Assembly: GCA_949372755.1 (NCBI GenBank)
Contig: CASIBO010000012.1
Location: forward strand, 62,001-126,000
Direction: 5' to 3'
DNA: 64,000 nt
Origin: UBA9926 sp018645765
GTDB taxonomy: Bacteria; Pseudomonadota; Gammaproteobacteria; Pseudomonadales; Azotimanducaceae
Shown here: positions 1 through 8,994 of the stretch, piece by piece
Layout of the letters: every line of letters begins with the position of its first letter
Position numbering within the stretch: position 1 is the stretch's first letter
Position numbers and translations under genes: made by a program
The notes under the pieces: generated by a model
What the model was told of the DNA's origin: nothing
Databases searched by the model: none
Seen by the model: the letters and a program-made list of their open reading frames with translations, nothing else

Positions 1-446
1 TCGGCGTCGGCGCGGTTGCAGGTGAATCACCTATGCTCGTCATGGAGCAGGTCATTCAATTGGCAAAGGACACCCGACGAAATGGTCGGCGAGTTTGGGA
101 CGACCCGGTTTGGCGCGACCGAATTGTTAAAGTCTATGAGCGCACGGAGGCCAGTCTTTACAACGGTCGTCGCGCACGGGTCAAAGCGCTCAATGGCGGT
201 GCAATGCGGATTCCATTGCAAGGGAAATTAACCGGTAGCGAGATTTCACAATCCCTCCACCAGATTGCACTGGGTATCCTGGGCTTAAAATCGAGCCTGT
301 ATGTTGGCGATGAGAACGCGCCAGCCAATGGCAAGTGGCCGCTGGGATACATGAATACCTACACCGGCACAATCTCCGGTGGCAGCAGTGAAATACAGCG
401 CAATATTTTAGGCGAACGCGTACTAGGCCTTGCTAAGAGCAAATAA
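1..446 (+). CDS. acyl-CoA dehydrogenase, C-terminal part (cut by window edge)
   Basis: The reading frame is open from base 3 and continues upstream of the ATG at 33 (residues GVGAVAGESP precede it), so this is the end of a gene that starts outside the window. The visible part is the C-terminal helical domain of an acyl-CoA dehydrogenase, ending in GGSSEIQRNILGERVLGL, the signature that contacts the FAD of the neighbouring subunit. The enzyme should oxidise an acyl-CoA to a 2-enoyl-CoA, passing electrons to ETF. A second acyl-CoA dehydrogenase gene starts 24 bp downstream. Such adjacent pairs often form mixed heterotetramers, as in actinobacterial steroid side-chain degradation; that is inference here. 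The substrate is unknown. Confidence 0.9.
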   Translation, partial: GVGAVAGESPMLVMEQVIQLAKDTRRNGRRVWDDPVWRDRIVKVYERTEASLYNGRRARVKALNGGAMRIPLQGKLTGSEISQSLHQIALGILGLKSSLYVGDENAPANGKWPLGYMNTYTGTISGGSSEIQRNILGERVLGLAKSK

Positions 447-470
447 ACCGGCAAGCCGGCGGAGAACATC

Positions 471-1598
471 ATGACGACACCGAAAGACTTTGGCTTTAAC
501 GATGACATCAACATGCTGAAGGATACCTATGCCAAGTTCCTCCTTGAGCAAAAGACCATCGAGGCGCTGCGGCCCAGTTTAAGCGGAACAGAAGACCCCT
601 ATCATGGTGCGCCAAGACAAGCCTTCTTTGACACGCAAAATTGGCAGAAAACCGTAGAGCTCGGTATGCATGCCGTGGCCATTCCGGAAGCGCAGGGCGG
701 CATCGGAATGGGCTTAGTCGCAGCCACTGCAATAGCAGAAGAAATCGGCCGAAGCGCCTTACCAACGCCACTGAGCAACAATTTACTCGCCACGTTCCTG
801 CTTCGAGCAGCTGACACGCAGCCAGCCAAACAGCTACTCGAGGAGATGGCGGAAGGCGCAAGCGTCGGTTTGGCGCTTTATGGAGAGGACGGATCTCTGG
901 AAGCTGACTCAACCGATGTTCAGGCGCGTGACGGCAAGCTTGTTGGCACAGCCTGGTATGTGACCGACGCTCAAAAGTGCGACATCTTAATCGTTGCCGC
1001 CCAAACCCAAGACGGGGTCGACCTATTTCGGGTCAATCGACAGGACGCAACCGTTTCGGTAAGTCCCGATCGAATCGTCGATCTCACTCGGGACCAGGCC
1101 GGCGTTACGTTTGCATCAAGTGATGCGGCGCCCCTGACAGAACAAGGCCAGGGCGCCAATTGTTTAAACAATGCACTGCCGGCCCTACTCACGCTAACGG
1201 CTGCCGATATCGCTGGCGCCGCCGAATGGCAACTACAAGCCACCGCAGACTATGCCAAAGTCCGACAACAGTTCGAACGGCCGATTGGCTTTTTTCAGGC
1301 CGTTAAGCACCCCATCGTTGATATGATGATCGCAGTTGATGAGACCCGTTCGTTGGTATATCAAGCGGCCGCGGCGTTCGACTTCGACCCAGATGATGCG
1401 GCGCGCTGTGCGCACTTAGCGAAATCAAGCGCCTCGGACACTGCAGAATTTTGCGCGAACCGCTCAACCCAACTCCATGGTGGCATTGGGTTCACTTGGG
1501 AGGCCGATGTCCAGGTTTATCACAAACGTCAGATGCACAGCCAATTTATGTTTGGTGATGGGATTTGGCAGCGCGAGAAGCTCGCAGACCTACTTTAA
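471..1598 (+). CDS. acyl-CoA dehydrogenase family protein (second subunit of a likely pair)
   Basis: This 375-residue protein has the full acyl-CoA dehydrogenase layout: N-terminal helical domain, central beta domain (about 120-225) and C-terminal helical domain with QFERPIGFFQAVKH and the LHGGIGFTWEADVQVYHKR segment near the end. The ATG follows GGCGGAGAAC. The middle domain is shorter and more divergent than in classical FadE enzymes and lacks the usual YSEPGSGSD-type FAD signature, typical of the non-catalytic or regulatory partner in heteromeric acyl-CoA dehydrogenases. With the upstream gene it probably makes an alpha2beta2 enzyme for a bulky acyl-CoA. The family is certain; the pairing is inferred from adjacency. 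Confidence 0.85.
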   Translation: MTTPKDFGFNDDINMLKDTYAKFLLEQKTIEALRPSLSGTEDPYHGAPRQAFFDTQNWQKTVELGMHAVAIPEAQGGIGMGLVAATAIAEEIGRSALPTPLSNNLLATFLLRAADTQPAKQLLEEMAEGASVGLALYGEDGSLEADSTDVQARDGKLVGTAWYVTDAQKCDILIVAAQTQDGVDLFRVNRQDATVSVSPDRIVDLTRDQAGVTFASSDAAPLTEQGQGANCLNNALPALLTLTAADIAGAAEWQLQATADYAKVRQQFERPIGFFQAVKHPIVDMMIAVDETRSLVYQAAAAFDFDPDDAARCAHLAKSSASDTAEFCANRSTQLHGGIGFTWEADVQVYHKRQMHSQFMFGDGIWQREKLADLL

Positions 1599-1632
1599 TT
1601 CACCCAGATGACAGTTAAATAAGGAGTATCCA

Positions 1633-2463
1633 ATGGCAGGACGACTTGCAGGCAAAATTTGTGTTGTCACCGGCGCAACACGCGGTATTGGACGGGGTTG
1701 CGCGGTCGCGCTGGCTGAGGAAGGCGCCACGATTTACATCACTGGACGATCCAATGGCGATGGAGAGCTGACGTTAAAGGGCAGCATTGCCGCGATTGAA
1801 AAAGCAGGCGGCATTGGTATCGGCACCCAAGTCGATCATGCCAACGATACTGAAATCGAGGCGTTTTTTAAAAAAGTGGCGGCCGAAGCCGGCAAGATCG
1901 ACATCCTCGTGAACAACGTTTACAAAATACCCAGCCCACCTGCTTGGGGGGGCGGCTTCTGGGATCACCCAATTCAAGTCTGGGATGATCAAGTTGGTAT
2001 CGGGCTCAGAGCTCATTACGTTGCGAGCTGGCATGCTGCGCCTTTACTCTTTGCCGCTGGGCCTGGCGCCCTCATGGTGAACGTCTCGTCCCCGGGCGGG
2101 CAGTCTTATCATTTCTCATCCTCCTACGGCGCCGGTAAAGCAGGTCTTGATCGGTTAACTAAAGATATGGCCCAGGAGCTTGAGCCAAAAGGCGTTGCCG
2201 CAGTCGTCTTGTACCCAGGATCGGTTGCAACAGAGTTCATAGCGGCTCATGCTGAACAAAATGGCACTGATCTCAGTGATTCACAGACCCCGTTGGGCGT
2301 GGGCCGCACCGTGCCGGCACTCGCACTCGCCAGCGACATTATGGCGCGGTCGGGGTCTATTCAGTGGGTTGAGGACTTAAGCCAAGAATTCGATATCCGG
2401 GATGAACGCGGGCAACTGGCACCGCCCTATCGCGCACGGCATACCGAACGAGAAGCTTCATAA
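1633..2463 (+). CDS. SDR family oxidoreductase, DHRS1-like
   Basis: This 276-residue Rossmann-fold short-chain dehydrogenase has the cofactor motif TGATRGIG at residues 13-20, a VNVSS segment giving the catalytic Ser near 150, and YGAGK with Tyr165 and Lys169. The middle region (FWDHPIQVWDDQVGIGLRAHY) resembles the DHRS1 group of SDRs, which act on carbonyl or hydroxy groups of lipophilic substrates. It follows the two acyl-CoA dehydrogenase genes by 34 bp, with an AAGGAG ribosome site before the ATG, and precedes a DUF1330 gene by 17 bp, so the four are probably one transcript. It may act on a hydroxy or oxo acyl intermediate of the same pathway; cofactor and substrate are not determined. 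Confidence 0.88.
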   Translation: MAGRLAGKICVVTGATRGIGRGCAVALAEEGATIYITGRSNGDGELTLKGSIAAIEKAGGIGIGTQVDHANDTEIEAFFKKVAAEAGKIDILVNNVYKIPSPPAWGGGFWDHPIQVWDDQVGIGLRAHYVASWHAAPLLFAAGPGALMVNVSSPGGQSYHFSSSYGAGKAGLDRLTKDMAQELEPKGVAAVVLYPGSVATEFIAAHAEQNGTDLSDSQTPLGVGRTVPALALASDIMARSGSIQWVEDLSQEFDIRDERGQLAPPYRARHTEREAS

Positions 2464-2480
2464 ATCAAAAGGAGAACACT

Positions 2481-2777
2481 ATGGCTGCTTATTTTATAGC
2501 GCAATATCAGGTCAACGACGCCGCACTCTACGCTGAATACGGCGCCGGTGCGGGCCCCACGCTCGCGAAATATGGTGCTGAGCTCGTGGTACTGGATGTC
2601 GCCGCTGAAACGATGGAGGGCGAGGCGCCTGGCGCGCAAACCGTCATCATCAAGTTTGAGTCCACAGAAGCGGCAAAAACTTGGTACCACTCTGAGGACT
2701 ATCAGGCGGTGGTTAGTAAGCGTCTCGCGGCAACCAATGGCTATGCTGTGCTATCTCAAAGCATGAACCTCGGCTAA
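2481..2777 (+). CDS. DUF1330 family protein
   Basis: This 98-residue protein belongs to the DUF1330 family of small alpha+beta-barrel (ABM-like fold) proteins. The AAYFIAQYQVNDAALYAEY start and the WYHSEDYQAVVSKR helix near residues 73-86 are characteristic. The ATG is preceded by AAAGGAGAACACT. No enzymatic role is established for the family. It is the last gene of the left + strand run and stops shortly before a hairpin at the junction with the convergent lpdA gene. A housekeeping or ligand-binding role in the adjacent catabolic operon is possible, but no function can be assigned. Confidence 0.85.
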   Translation: MAAYFIAQYQVNDAALYAEYGAGAGPTLAKYGAELVVLDVAAETMEGEAPGAQTVIIKFESTEAAKTWYHSEDYQAVVSKRLAATNGYAVLSQSMNLG

Positions 2778-2799
2778 ATCGGCGTTTGGACTCTCGGTT

Positions 2800-2832
2800 C
2801 TGCCTGCTCGCGCGTCGCCGCGGAGTAGGCAG
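2800..2832. terminator. hairpin at convergent junction, possible bidirectional terminator
   Basis: CTGCCTGCTC (2800-2809) pairs with GAGTAGGCAG (2823-2832) with one G-T type mismatch, around a 13-base loop. It lies between the end of the DUF1330 gene and the end of lpdA, two bases from the lpdA stop. No T-run follows on either strand, so classical intrinsic termination is uncertain. Confidence 0.45.
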
Positions 2833-2834
2833 GC

Positions 2835-4193
2835 TCAAAGATGAAGCGGTCGATCAAAGGCTAGCATCACCGATTCCTGCATCGCTTCGGACACCGTCGG
2901 ATGCGGAAAAATCGTCTCAAGCAGTTCATGCTCGGTCGTTTCAAGTCCAATAGCCACGGTAAACCCTTGGATCAATTCGGTGACCGAGTCTCCGATTAAA
3001 TGCGCGCCCAATAATGCGCCCGTCTCCGCATCAAATATCGTCTTAATCATCCCTTCAGTATGCCCTGAGACCACGGCCTTACCATTCGCGTAAAGCGGAA
3101 ACCGACCAATTTTTAAAGCGCGGTCACCCGCATCTTGTTCTCGCAACCCGATACTCGCGATCTGTGGAAAGCTGTAGGTACAGCCCGGGATTCGATCCCG
3201 TTGCAGGCCTTGGACAAAATGCCCGGCAATCGTTTCCGCTGCGATCATCGCCTCGTGTGTCGCTTTGTGCGCCAGGCACGGCGCGCCAGCAACATCGCCA
3301 ATGGCATAGATCCCAGGAATGGAGGTTTGCTGGCGCTCATCAACCACGATAAAACCGCGATCCATTGCAACCCCTAGCGCGTCCAAACCGAGGCCTTGAA
3401 CCCGACCTGCAACACCAACGGACAAGATCGCCGCGTCAAACTCAAGGGTTTCTCCAGCGATCGTTGCCTCGACACAACCATCAACCGATGCCAGTCCGTC
3501 CAACCCTTGGCCGACCTGAACGTTGATGCCTCGTTGAGAGAGCGCATCAGCAGCCAGGGCCGAAATATCAGTGTCCTCGGCGGGCAAAATGTTCGGTGCG
3601 ACTTCAAGCAAGGTGACCGCCGAACCCAATGCTCGGTAGAAGCTGGCAAATTCGACCCCAATAGCCCCCGCGCCGACAATGAGTAATCGAGCGGGTAAGG
3701 CCGTAGGCGTCATCGCTTCGCGTGCGCCCCAGATCTGCTGACCATCGATGGCAATCGGGCCTAGGCTTTTTTGTTCGGCGCCCGTGGCAATCAAAATGCT
3801 ATCGGTCACAAGCACTTGATCACCAACCTGAACCTGCCCTACTGAGACGATGCTTGCGTCTCCCGTGAAGACCTCGATTTTATTTTTCTTCATCAGCTGC
3901 GCAATGCCCTGACTGAGCTGATCCGCTGCTTGTCTTGATTTTTGGACAATCTTTGACAAGTCAAAACCAACCGACTTGGCTTCAATCCCGAAATCTGACG
4001 CAGAACACATCTGGGTGTATAACTCAGCGGAATGCAGTAACGACTTTGTTGGGATGCAGCCCCAATTCAAGCAAGTCCCGCCGAGCGCCTCGCGTTCAAC
4101 TAACGCAACGCTCAATCCCAATTGCGCTGCACGAATCCCAGCGGCATAACCGCCCGGACCGCCGCCAATTACCACAACATCGAATTCGTTCAT
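2835..4193 (-). CDS. lpdA: dihydrolipoyl dehydrogenase (E3)
   Basis: The 452-residue flavoprotein reoxidises the dihydrolipoyl arm of E2 with NAD+. The N-terminus carries the FAD-binding GGGPGGYAAG and the redox-active disulfide GGTCLNWGCIPTK (Cys41 and Cys46). A second NAD-binding GAGAIGVEFASFY follows near residue 175, then GIYAIGDV in the FAD domain and the C-terminal HPTVSEA with the catalytic His-Glu pair. Its ATG overlaps the TGA of the upstream E2 gene by four bases (ATGA), indicating translational coupling. It is the last gene of the acoABXC-type operon and so is probably the dedicated E3 of that complex rather than the housekeeping one. Length is normal for the family. Confidence 0.96.
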   Translation of the reverse strand: MNEFDVVVIGGGPGGYAAGIRAAQLGLSVALVEREALGGTCLNWGCIPTKSLLHSAELYTQMCSASDFGIEAKSVGFDLSKIVQKSRQAADQLSQGIAQLMKKNKIEVFTGDASIVSVGQVQVGDQVLVTDSILIATGAEQKSLGPIAIDGQQIWGAREAMTPTALPARLLIVGAGAIGVEFASFYRALGSAVTLLEVAPNILPAEDTDISALAADALSQRGINVQVGQGLDGLASVDGCVEATIAGETLEFDAAILSVGVAGRVQGLGLDALGVAMDRGFIVVDERQQTSIPGIYAIGDVAGAPCLAHKATHEAMIAAETIAGHFVQGLQRDRIPGCTYSFPQIASIGLREQDAGDRALKIGRFPLYANGKAVVSGHTEGMIKTIFDAETGALLGAHLIGDSVTELIQGFTVAIGLETTEHELLETIFPHPTVSEAMQESVMLAFDRPLHL

Positions 4194-5578
4194 AGCAGCA
4201 ACCTATAGGGCTCAGACAGAAATTCAACCACGCTTGCCAGGAACTCAGCAGCGGGTGCGCCATCAACCGCTCGGTGATCCCACGTTAACGATAAATTCAT
4301 CTGTTTGGTTTTGATCGGCTTGTCCTCGTCCCACGTTAGACCATCGAACAGCTGATTCACGCCCAGAATACCCGTTTGGGGCTGATTGATAATCGGCGTA
4401 AAAGAATTCACCCCAAACATCCCCAAGGCAGAAATCGTGAAGGTTCCACCCGCATAATCATCAAGACCTAAGGTGCCCGCTCGAGCAGCCGCGGCGAGCC
4501 GAGCACTTTCCTGAGCAATTTGCTTTAAGTTCAGTTCATGGACATTTCGGATTACGGGTACGAGCAACCCTTCTGGAACCGATACAGCAAGGCCCATATG
4601 AATTTCACGAAGAAGCGTGATTTCAGTGTCATCAAAGCGGCTGTTCATCATCGGATGCTGACCGAGCGCCTTTGCAACGGCCTTGATCACCAAATCCGTA
4701 TAAGTTGGTCGTGCTTCGCCGTCCCATTCTTTAATCAATTGCCCTCGCAAGCGCACGGCATCATCCATCTGGGCCGTCATATCCATCGACAGCTGGGCTG
4801 AGGTCTGTAAGCTTTGATGCATCCGCTGAGCGATCGTTTTACGCATGCCCCGAACCGGCACGGTGGATCCTGCTGTTGGGCCCGTTTGAACGGGTGCGGC
4901 GCGGCCACTGGTCAAAGGCGCTTGATCCAGATCACCCTGAACAATCCGACCTTGTGGACCGGATCCTTTAATTTGACTCAGATCAATGCCCCGCTCTGCT
5001 GCTAAACGCCGCGCGAGGGGAGATGCATTCACCTTCGTCTCAACGTTCTCTTGGCGCTCTGAGCCGGTGCTGGCGCCAGACTGTAAGGAAGCCTGCCTCA
5101 CATCGGCCTCAACAATTCTTCCGCCAGGCCCTGAGCCGGTTAATCCGGCTATAGCGACGCCTATCTCTGACGCCAAACGACGGGCCGCAGGAGAGGATTT
5201 CAACCGACCATCACCGCTGACGACCGCAACCGGCTCGGGTGTTGCACTGACAGCAGCAGCTGGCGCCGCAGTTTTTGGCGCCTCAACAACAGGGGCTGCG
5301 GCAGGGCTTGCAACCCCAGCAAAATCAGCAGGAATCGGCTCGTCATCGGCAAAGATATAGCCCACCACATCACCGGGCGCCAGCATGACGCCTGCCTCAG
5401 CTGTGTGTTTAACGTAACCATCCATTTCTGCGTCGACATCGAGATTTACTTTTTCTGTTTCCAAGGAATACAGCATCTCGCCTTTTTTCACTTTGGCACC
5501 ATCGGCAATAAACCACTCCGACACCATGCCCTCGGTCATGGTCATCCCAACTTTCACTAAATAAATTTCTCTGGGCAC
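4190..5578 (-). CDS. acoC: 2-oxoacid dehydrogenase E2 (dihydrolipoyl acyltransferase) with two E3-binding domains
   Basis: This 462-residue E2 has one lipoyl domain (about 1-77; lipoyl Lys43 in ETEKVN), an Ala/Pro-rich linker, and the catalytic acyltransferase domain from about 230 ending with DHRAVDG (His435, Asp439). Between them are two peripheral-subunit-binding domains: one at about 126-162 (SSPAARRLASEIG ... GSGPGGRIVEADV) and a second at 183-220 (ASPLARRLAAERGID ... GSGPQGRIVQGDL). One copy is usual. The start is GTG with AGGGGA upstream. It transfers the acyl group from lipoamide to CoA as the core of the complex with the E1 and E3 encoded beside it. Acetoin is the likeliest substrate by gene order, but a branched 2-oxoacid is possible. 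Confidence 0.95.
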   Translation of the reverse strand: MPREIYLVKVGMTMTEGMVSEWFIADGAKVKKGEMLYSLETEKVNLDVDAEMDGYVKHTAEAGVMLAPGDVVGYIFADDEPIPADFAGVASPAAAPVVEAPKTAAPAAAVSATPEPVAVVSGDGRLKSSPAARRLASEIGVAIAGLTGSGPGGRIVEADVRQASLQSGASTGSERQENVETKVNASPLARRLAAERGIDLSQIKGSGPQGRIVQGDLDQAPLTSGRAAPVQTGPTAGSTVPVRGMRKTIAQRMHQSLQTSAQLSMDMTAQMDDAVRLRGQLIKEWDGEARPTYTDLVIKAVAKALGQHPMMNSRFDDTEITLLREIHMGLAVSVPEGLLVPVIRNVHELNLKQIAQESARLAAAARAGTLGLDDYAGGTFTISALGMFGVNSFTPIINQPQTGILGVNQLFDGLTWDEDKPIKTKQMNLSLTWDHRAVDGAPAAEFLASVVEFLSEPYRLLL

Positions 5579-5587
5579 TTGCTTCCC

Positions 5588-6577
5588 CTAATTCGTTCTT
5601 AAAAATATTTTTTGTTTAGCCGCTCGCTGTAGCGTCGCGGCCAAATCAACCACCCAGGGCCCGCGTCTAGAAATCCGCATTTCAATGCGTTGACCCGGTG
5701 CAATCACTCGTTCCCGTTCACCGTCGAGTGCTATCACAGACGGCCCTGAGGCCTTAACCGCTTGGTCAAACTTCACCAAGCGGGTTTTCCCAATCTCGAC
5801 TTTTGCAAACATTCCAGGGCCCATCGGAGCCAGTAACTGTCGCCCACCTTTTGCAAAGGTCAGATGTAATCCAAAGTCATCCTTGTCCGAGACGGGCCTT
5901 ACCAATCCACCAAGACTGGTTATACCCACCGCTGCAGGCTCGGCACGGCATAACAACGCCTCTTTGAGTTGACTCGGATCCAAAAGCGCCTTGGCACCGA
6001 TGAAGGCATCTCGCGTAATGACCGCATCTATCAGCGCGATATCTTGTTCTGCCTCTTCAATATCGACGTCAATGACCTTTGCCTGAGTCGCAACCAATCG
6101 GCTGGCGACTGTACCGGCAGCAATCAGACCCAGCGCCATGCCCGCAACGGTCGCTTCCGCCATAACCGGAAACACATTGTTCGTTCCGGTCGACAACGAA
6201 ACCAAGGTTGCATCGCGCCAGCCCCGAACAAATGCTCGATTGGTGCCATCCCCGCCCAATACCAGCACGACGGCGCAATCCTTTTGGGCCATTTGCTCTG
6301 CAGCAACAACGGTATCCATCGCCGAGGCTGTACCGGAGCTGGGCAGTGCTTCGAATCGGACCCCACGCGGAATTGTGGTTTCCGCTATGGCCTGTTTAAC
6401 AATGCCGTGCGAGTCACTCATGTACACAAAGCGCCTCGCGCCGGCCGCAATCGCCCCGATTACGGCCCGCCTTACAATCGCGAGCTTTTCACGGTTATCG
6501 AACACCGAGGCTTTTCCTGCCAGACGCCTAATATCCTTTCCGGACGCAGGATTGGCGACCAGCCCAACAGCTCGCAT
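5588..6577 (-). CDS. acoX: AcoX-like ATP-NAD kinase-fold protein
   Basis: This 329-residue protein has the NAD-kinase-like signature: VLGGDGTNR (about 105-113) and SLSTGTNNVFP (about 127-137), the ATP and NAD binding loops of the ATP-NAD/AcoX kinase family. AcoX proteins are encoded inside acetoin dehydrogenase operons of several bacteria, and their biochemical role is still unsettled. It lies between the E1-beta gene (4 bp gap) and the E2 gene (9 bp gap), on the same strand. Its presence is the best argument that this is an acetoin-type complex. The C-terminal part (from about 170) is not recognised beyond the family fold. Confidence 0.88.
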   Translation of the reverse strand: MRAVGLVANPASGKDIRRLAGKASVFDNREKLAIVRRAVIGAIAAGARRFVYMSDSHGIVKQAIAETTIPRGVRFEALPSSGTASAMDTVVAAEQMAQKDCAVVLVLGGDGTNRAFVRGWRDATLVSLSTGTNNVFPVMAEATVAGMALGLIAAGTVASRLVATQAKVIDVDIEEAEQDIALIDAVITRDAFIGAKALLDPSQLKEALLCRAEPAAVGITSLGGLVRPVSDKDDFGLHLTFAKGGRQLLAPMGPGMFAKVEIGKTRLVKFDQAVKASGPSVIALDGERERVIAPGQRIEMRISRRGPWVVDLAATLQRAAKQKIFLRTN

Positions 6578-6581
6578 GACT

Positions 6582-7583
6582 TTAAATTCCCAATACCTTT
6601 TTCACTTCGGCAACGATGCGTTCGGCATTCGGGATATACAACTGTTCTAAAGCAGGACTGTAGGGGACTGGCGAAAATGGCGCCCCGACTCTTGCGATGG
6701 GGGCATCTAGATAATCGAACGCCTGCTCTTGCAACTGCGCCACAATCTCGCCGCCAAACCCACCAAACCTGACGGCCTCATGAACAATCAGCGCACGATG
6801 GGTTTTCTTAATGGAGGCCACCGCCGTTTGGCTATCGAATGGCTGGATGCTCCGAACATCTACCACTTCGCAATCAACGCCAAGGCCCTCAAGCGTCTTA
6901 GCCGCGGCCAAGGCTTCATGTACCATGCGGCCCATCGCAAAAATCGAAAAAGCCGATCCCTCGCGAACCACAGCCGCCTTCCCAATCGGCACCTCGTACA
7001 TTTCCGCCGGTACCTCGGCTTGCATTGCCAGGCTCATTTTGTTCATGACAACGAAAACCGGATTATCATCCCGAGCGGCAGCAATAATCATACCCTTGGC
7101 GTCATAGGCATTCGACGGCATCAACACTTTGACGCCTGGCAAATGGGCAAGAAAAGCTTCCCAACTTTGAGAATGCTGCGCGGCCAGGTTCATCCCCGCA
7201 CCGGCCATCGTCAGAACGGTGACCGGTAGCGTCGCGCCGCCGCCAAACATAAATCGCATCTTCGCCATTTGGTTTGCGACTTCATCCATGCACTCGCCAA
7301 GGAAATCCATGAACATAATATCGATAATCGGTCGGCATCCGGTCGCTGCTGCGCCGACACCCAGGCCAATGATGCCTTTTTCACTGATCGGCGTATCGAC
7401 AATACGACGATCGCCAAATTCAGCCAGTAACCCTTGGTAGTAGCCAAAGACACTACCGGCTTGGCCAACGTCTTCGCCCGCCACAAAAGCATTGTCTTGT
7501 TCTTCAAGAACTTGACGCACCCCTTCCGTAATCGCTGAGACATAGGGCAGCATTCTAGGCCCATCTTTTAATGCTTCACTCAT
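6582..7583 (-). CDS. acoB: 2-oxoacid (acetoin-type) dehydrogenase E1 subunit beta
   Basis: The 333-residue transketolase-like beta subunit of a thiamine-diphosphate E1 has the typical AGEDVGQAGSVFGYYQGL (about 36-53), DTPISEKGIIGLGVGAA (about 63-79), a central FMDFLGECMDEVANQMAKMRFM, and a C-terminal transketolase domain with VDVRSIQPFD and EAVRFGGFGGEI. Its ATG overlaps the stop of the E1-alpha gene by four bases. With the alpha chain it decarboxylates or cleaves the substrate and reductively acylates the lipoyl arm of E2. Length and motif order match AcoB and related beta subunits. Confidence 0.95.
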   Translation of the reverse strand: MSEALKDGPRMLPYVSAITEGVRQVLEEQDNAFVAGEDVGQAGSVFGYYQGLLAEFGDRRIVDTPISEKGIIGLGVGAAATGCRPIIDIMFMDFLGECMDEVANQMAKMRFMFGGGATLPVTVLTMAGAGMNLAAQHSQSWEAFLAHLPGVKVLMPSNAYDAKGMIIAAARDDNPVFVVMNKMSLAMQAEVPAEMYEVPIGKAAVVREGSAFSIFAMGRMVHEALAAAKTLEGLGVDCEVVDVRSIQPFDSQTAVASIKKTHRALIVHEAVRFGGFGGEIVAQLQEQAFDYLDAPIARVGAPFSPVPYSPALEQLYIPNAERIVAEVKKVLGI

Positions 7584-8590
7584 GATCCAGCTCCTACAAA
7601 ATAAACGTCTTCAAGCAAATCTTCTGCGGTTGGGAAGGGCGATGACTCTGCGAATGCGACGCCTTCCTTAATCTCATCGTTTGCGCGCGCGTAGACGTTT
7701 TCGATTTTCTTGGCCGTCAGAACCCCTTGTTTTACGAGCAGCGCCTCAAAACTATTAATCGCATCTCGCTCCTTCCAGGCATCGACCTCTTCATCGGTTC
7801 GATAGGTTAATCCCATTCCCCGAACCCCGACATGATCGTAATAGCGATAGGTTTTGCACTCGAGCAAGGTGGGGCCTTCACCAGAGCGTGCGCGTTTGAT
7901 CGCGGCTTCTGCTGCCTCATAAACGGCCATCACATCCATGCCATCCACCACAACACCGGGCATACCGTACCCGGCTGCTCGGTCCGCAACATCGGTGACC
8001 GCCTGATGATTGGTTTGTGCCGTATATTCGCCAAAGCCATTATTTTCACACACAAAAACGCAGGGTAATTGGTACAACGCCGCCATATTCGCCGCTTCGT
8101 GAAAGCTCCCTTCGTTCGAGGCACCATCGCCAAAGAAGGTTACCGCGACCTGTTTGGTTTTTCGGAACTTGTTCGAAAAAGCCGCGCCCATCGCAATGGG
8201 TGGCCCGCCGCCAACAATCCCATTAGCGCCTAAAATTCCGAGCGCCATATTCGAGATGTGCATACTCCCGCCCTTGCCTTTGCAATAGCCGGTCGATTTG
8301 CCATAAAGCTCTGCGAACATCGGTGCAAACTGTCCGCCCTTTGCGATGACATGTCCGTGCCCGCGGTGTGTACTGGTGATTTGATCTTTATTACTCAGAT
8401 GCGCCATAACCCCAGCGGCAACCGCCTCTTGCCCAACATACAAGTGGAGCGCGCCTGGAATCTTGCCGTCTTCCATCAACTTACCGGCTTCTTCTTCAAA
8501 GCGCCGAATCCGAACCATGCACGAATGCAAGTCAATCAAGGTTTTATTCGTTATATTTTTGGCCACAGTCATTATCCGTTTCTGATGCAA
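7580..8590 (-). CDS. acoA: 2-oxoacid (acetoin-type) dehydrogenase E1 subunit alpha
   Basis: This thiamine-diphosphate-binding alpha chain contains GGSMHI and GILGANGIVGGG, then the ThDP motif FFGDGASNEGSFHEAANMAA through CENN, ending the cofactor-binding domain near residue 185; STHRGHGH lies upstream of it. Two starts are possible: TTG at 8590 with GAGGG five bases upstream, giving 336 residues, or ATG six codons later (8572) with a poor ribosome site. I kept the TTG because of its better site. It is the first gene of the operon acoA-acoB-acoX-acoC-lpdA. No AcoR-type sigma-54 activator gene is present in the window. Confidence 0.94.
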   Translation of the reverse strand: MHQKRIMTVAKNITNKTLIDLHSCMVRIRRFEEEAGKLMEDGKIPGALHLYVGQEAVAAGVMAHLSNKDQITSTHRGHGHVIAKGGQFAPMFAELYGKSTGYCKGKGGSMHISNMALGILGANGIVGGGPPIAMGAAFSNKFRKTKQVAVTFFGDGASNEGSFHEAANMAALYQLPCVFVCENNGFGEYTAQTNHQAVTDVADRAAGYGMPGVVVDGMDVMAVYEAAEAAIKRARSGEGPTLLECKTYRYYDHVGVRGMGLTYRTDEEVDAWKERDAINSFEALLVKQGVLTAKKIENVYARANDEIKEGVAFAESSPFPTAEDLLEDVYFVGAGS

Positions 8591-8994
8591 TTAAACCCTC
8601 GCAGATCCAGTAACAGATCAGCAGAGGCTCGTGGTTGATCGCGTGCTTCCCCCGGCATTGCGATCCGGTCAAAACGGTGATGGATACCTCAGGGACCGCT
8701 TCTTCAAGTTTTTTTACGTTGCGCCGCCTGTCTAAGCACAAAACCGGGCACAAAAGTATTGTCTATTCATTCAACCCGCGCCTGGCGGCAGATTTCTACT
8801 CTGCTCTACCCTGCCCTGCGAAACTGCCGCCCACAACCCACCGTATTCAACGCCAAATCTCTGTGTGCAGCACCCATCCTCTAAGCGAAACACGGTTGCA
8901 TCGCATGATGAGCGAGCACACCTAAACAGTCAAGGCTGACGGTTTATTTAAACGCCCGCCCGCCTGTCGTTTGAAACGAGTTCGCCCGCCCCAT
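8591..8994. other. intergenic stretch in front of the acoA operon
   Basis: About 400 bases separate the start of acoA from the end of the small ABM-fold gene, both on the minus strand. It must hold the acoA operon promoter, but I see no convincing -35/-10 or -24/-12 pair and no hairpin. Short open frames here show no family resemblance. Confidence 0.5.

Noticed and set aside
8635..8925. 96-codon open frame upstream of acoA
   Set aside because: Cys/Pro/Ser-rich with no family resemblance or ribosome site, and it lies in the acoA promoter region.
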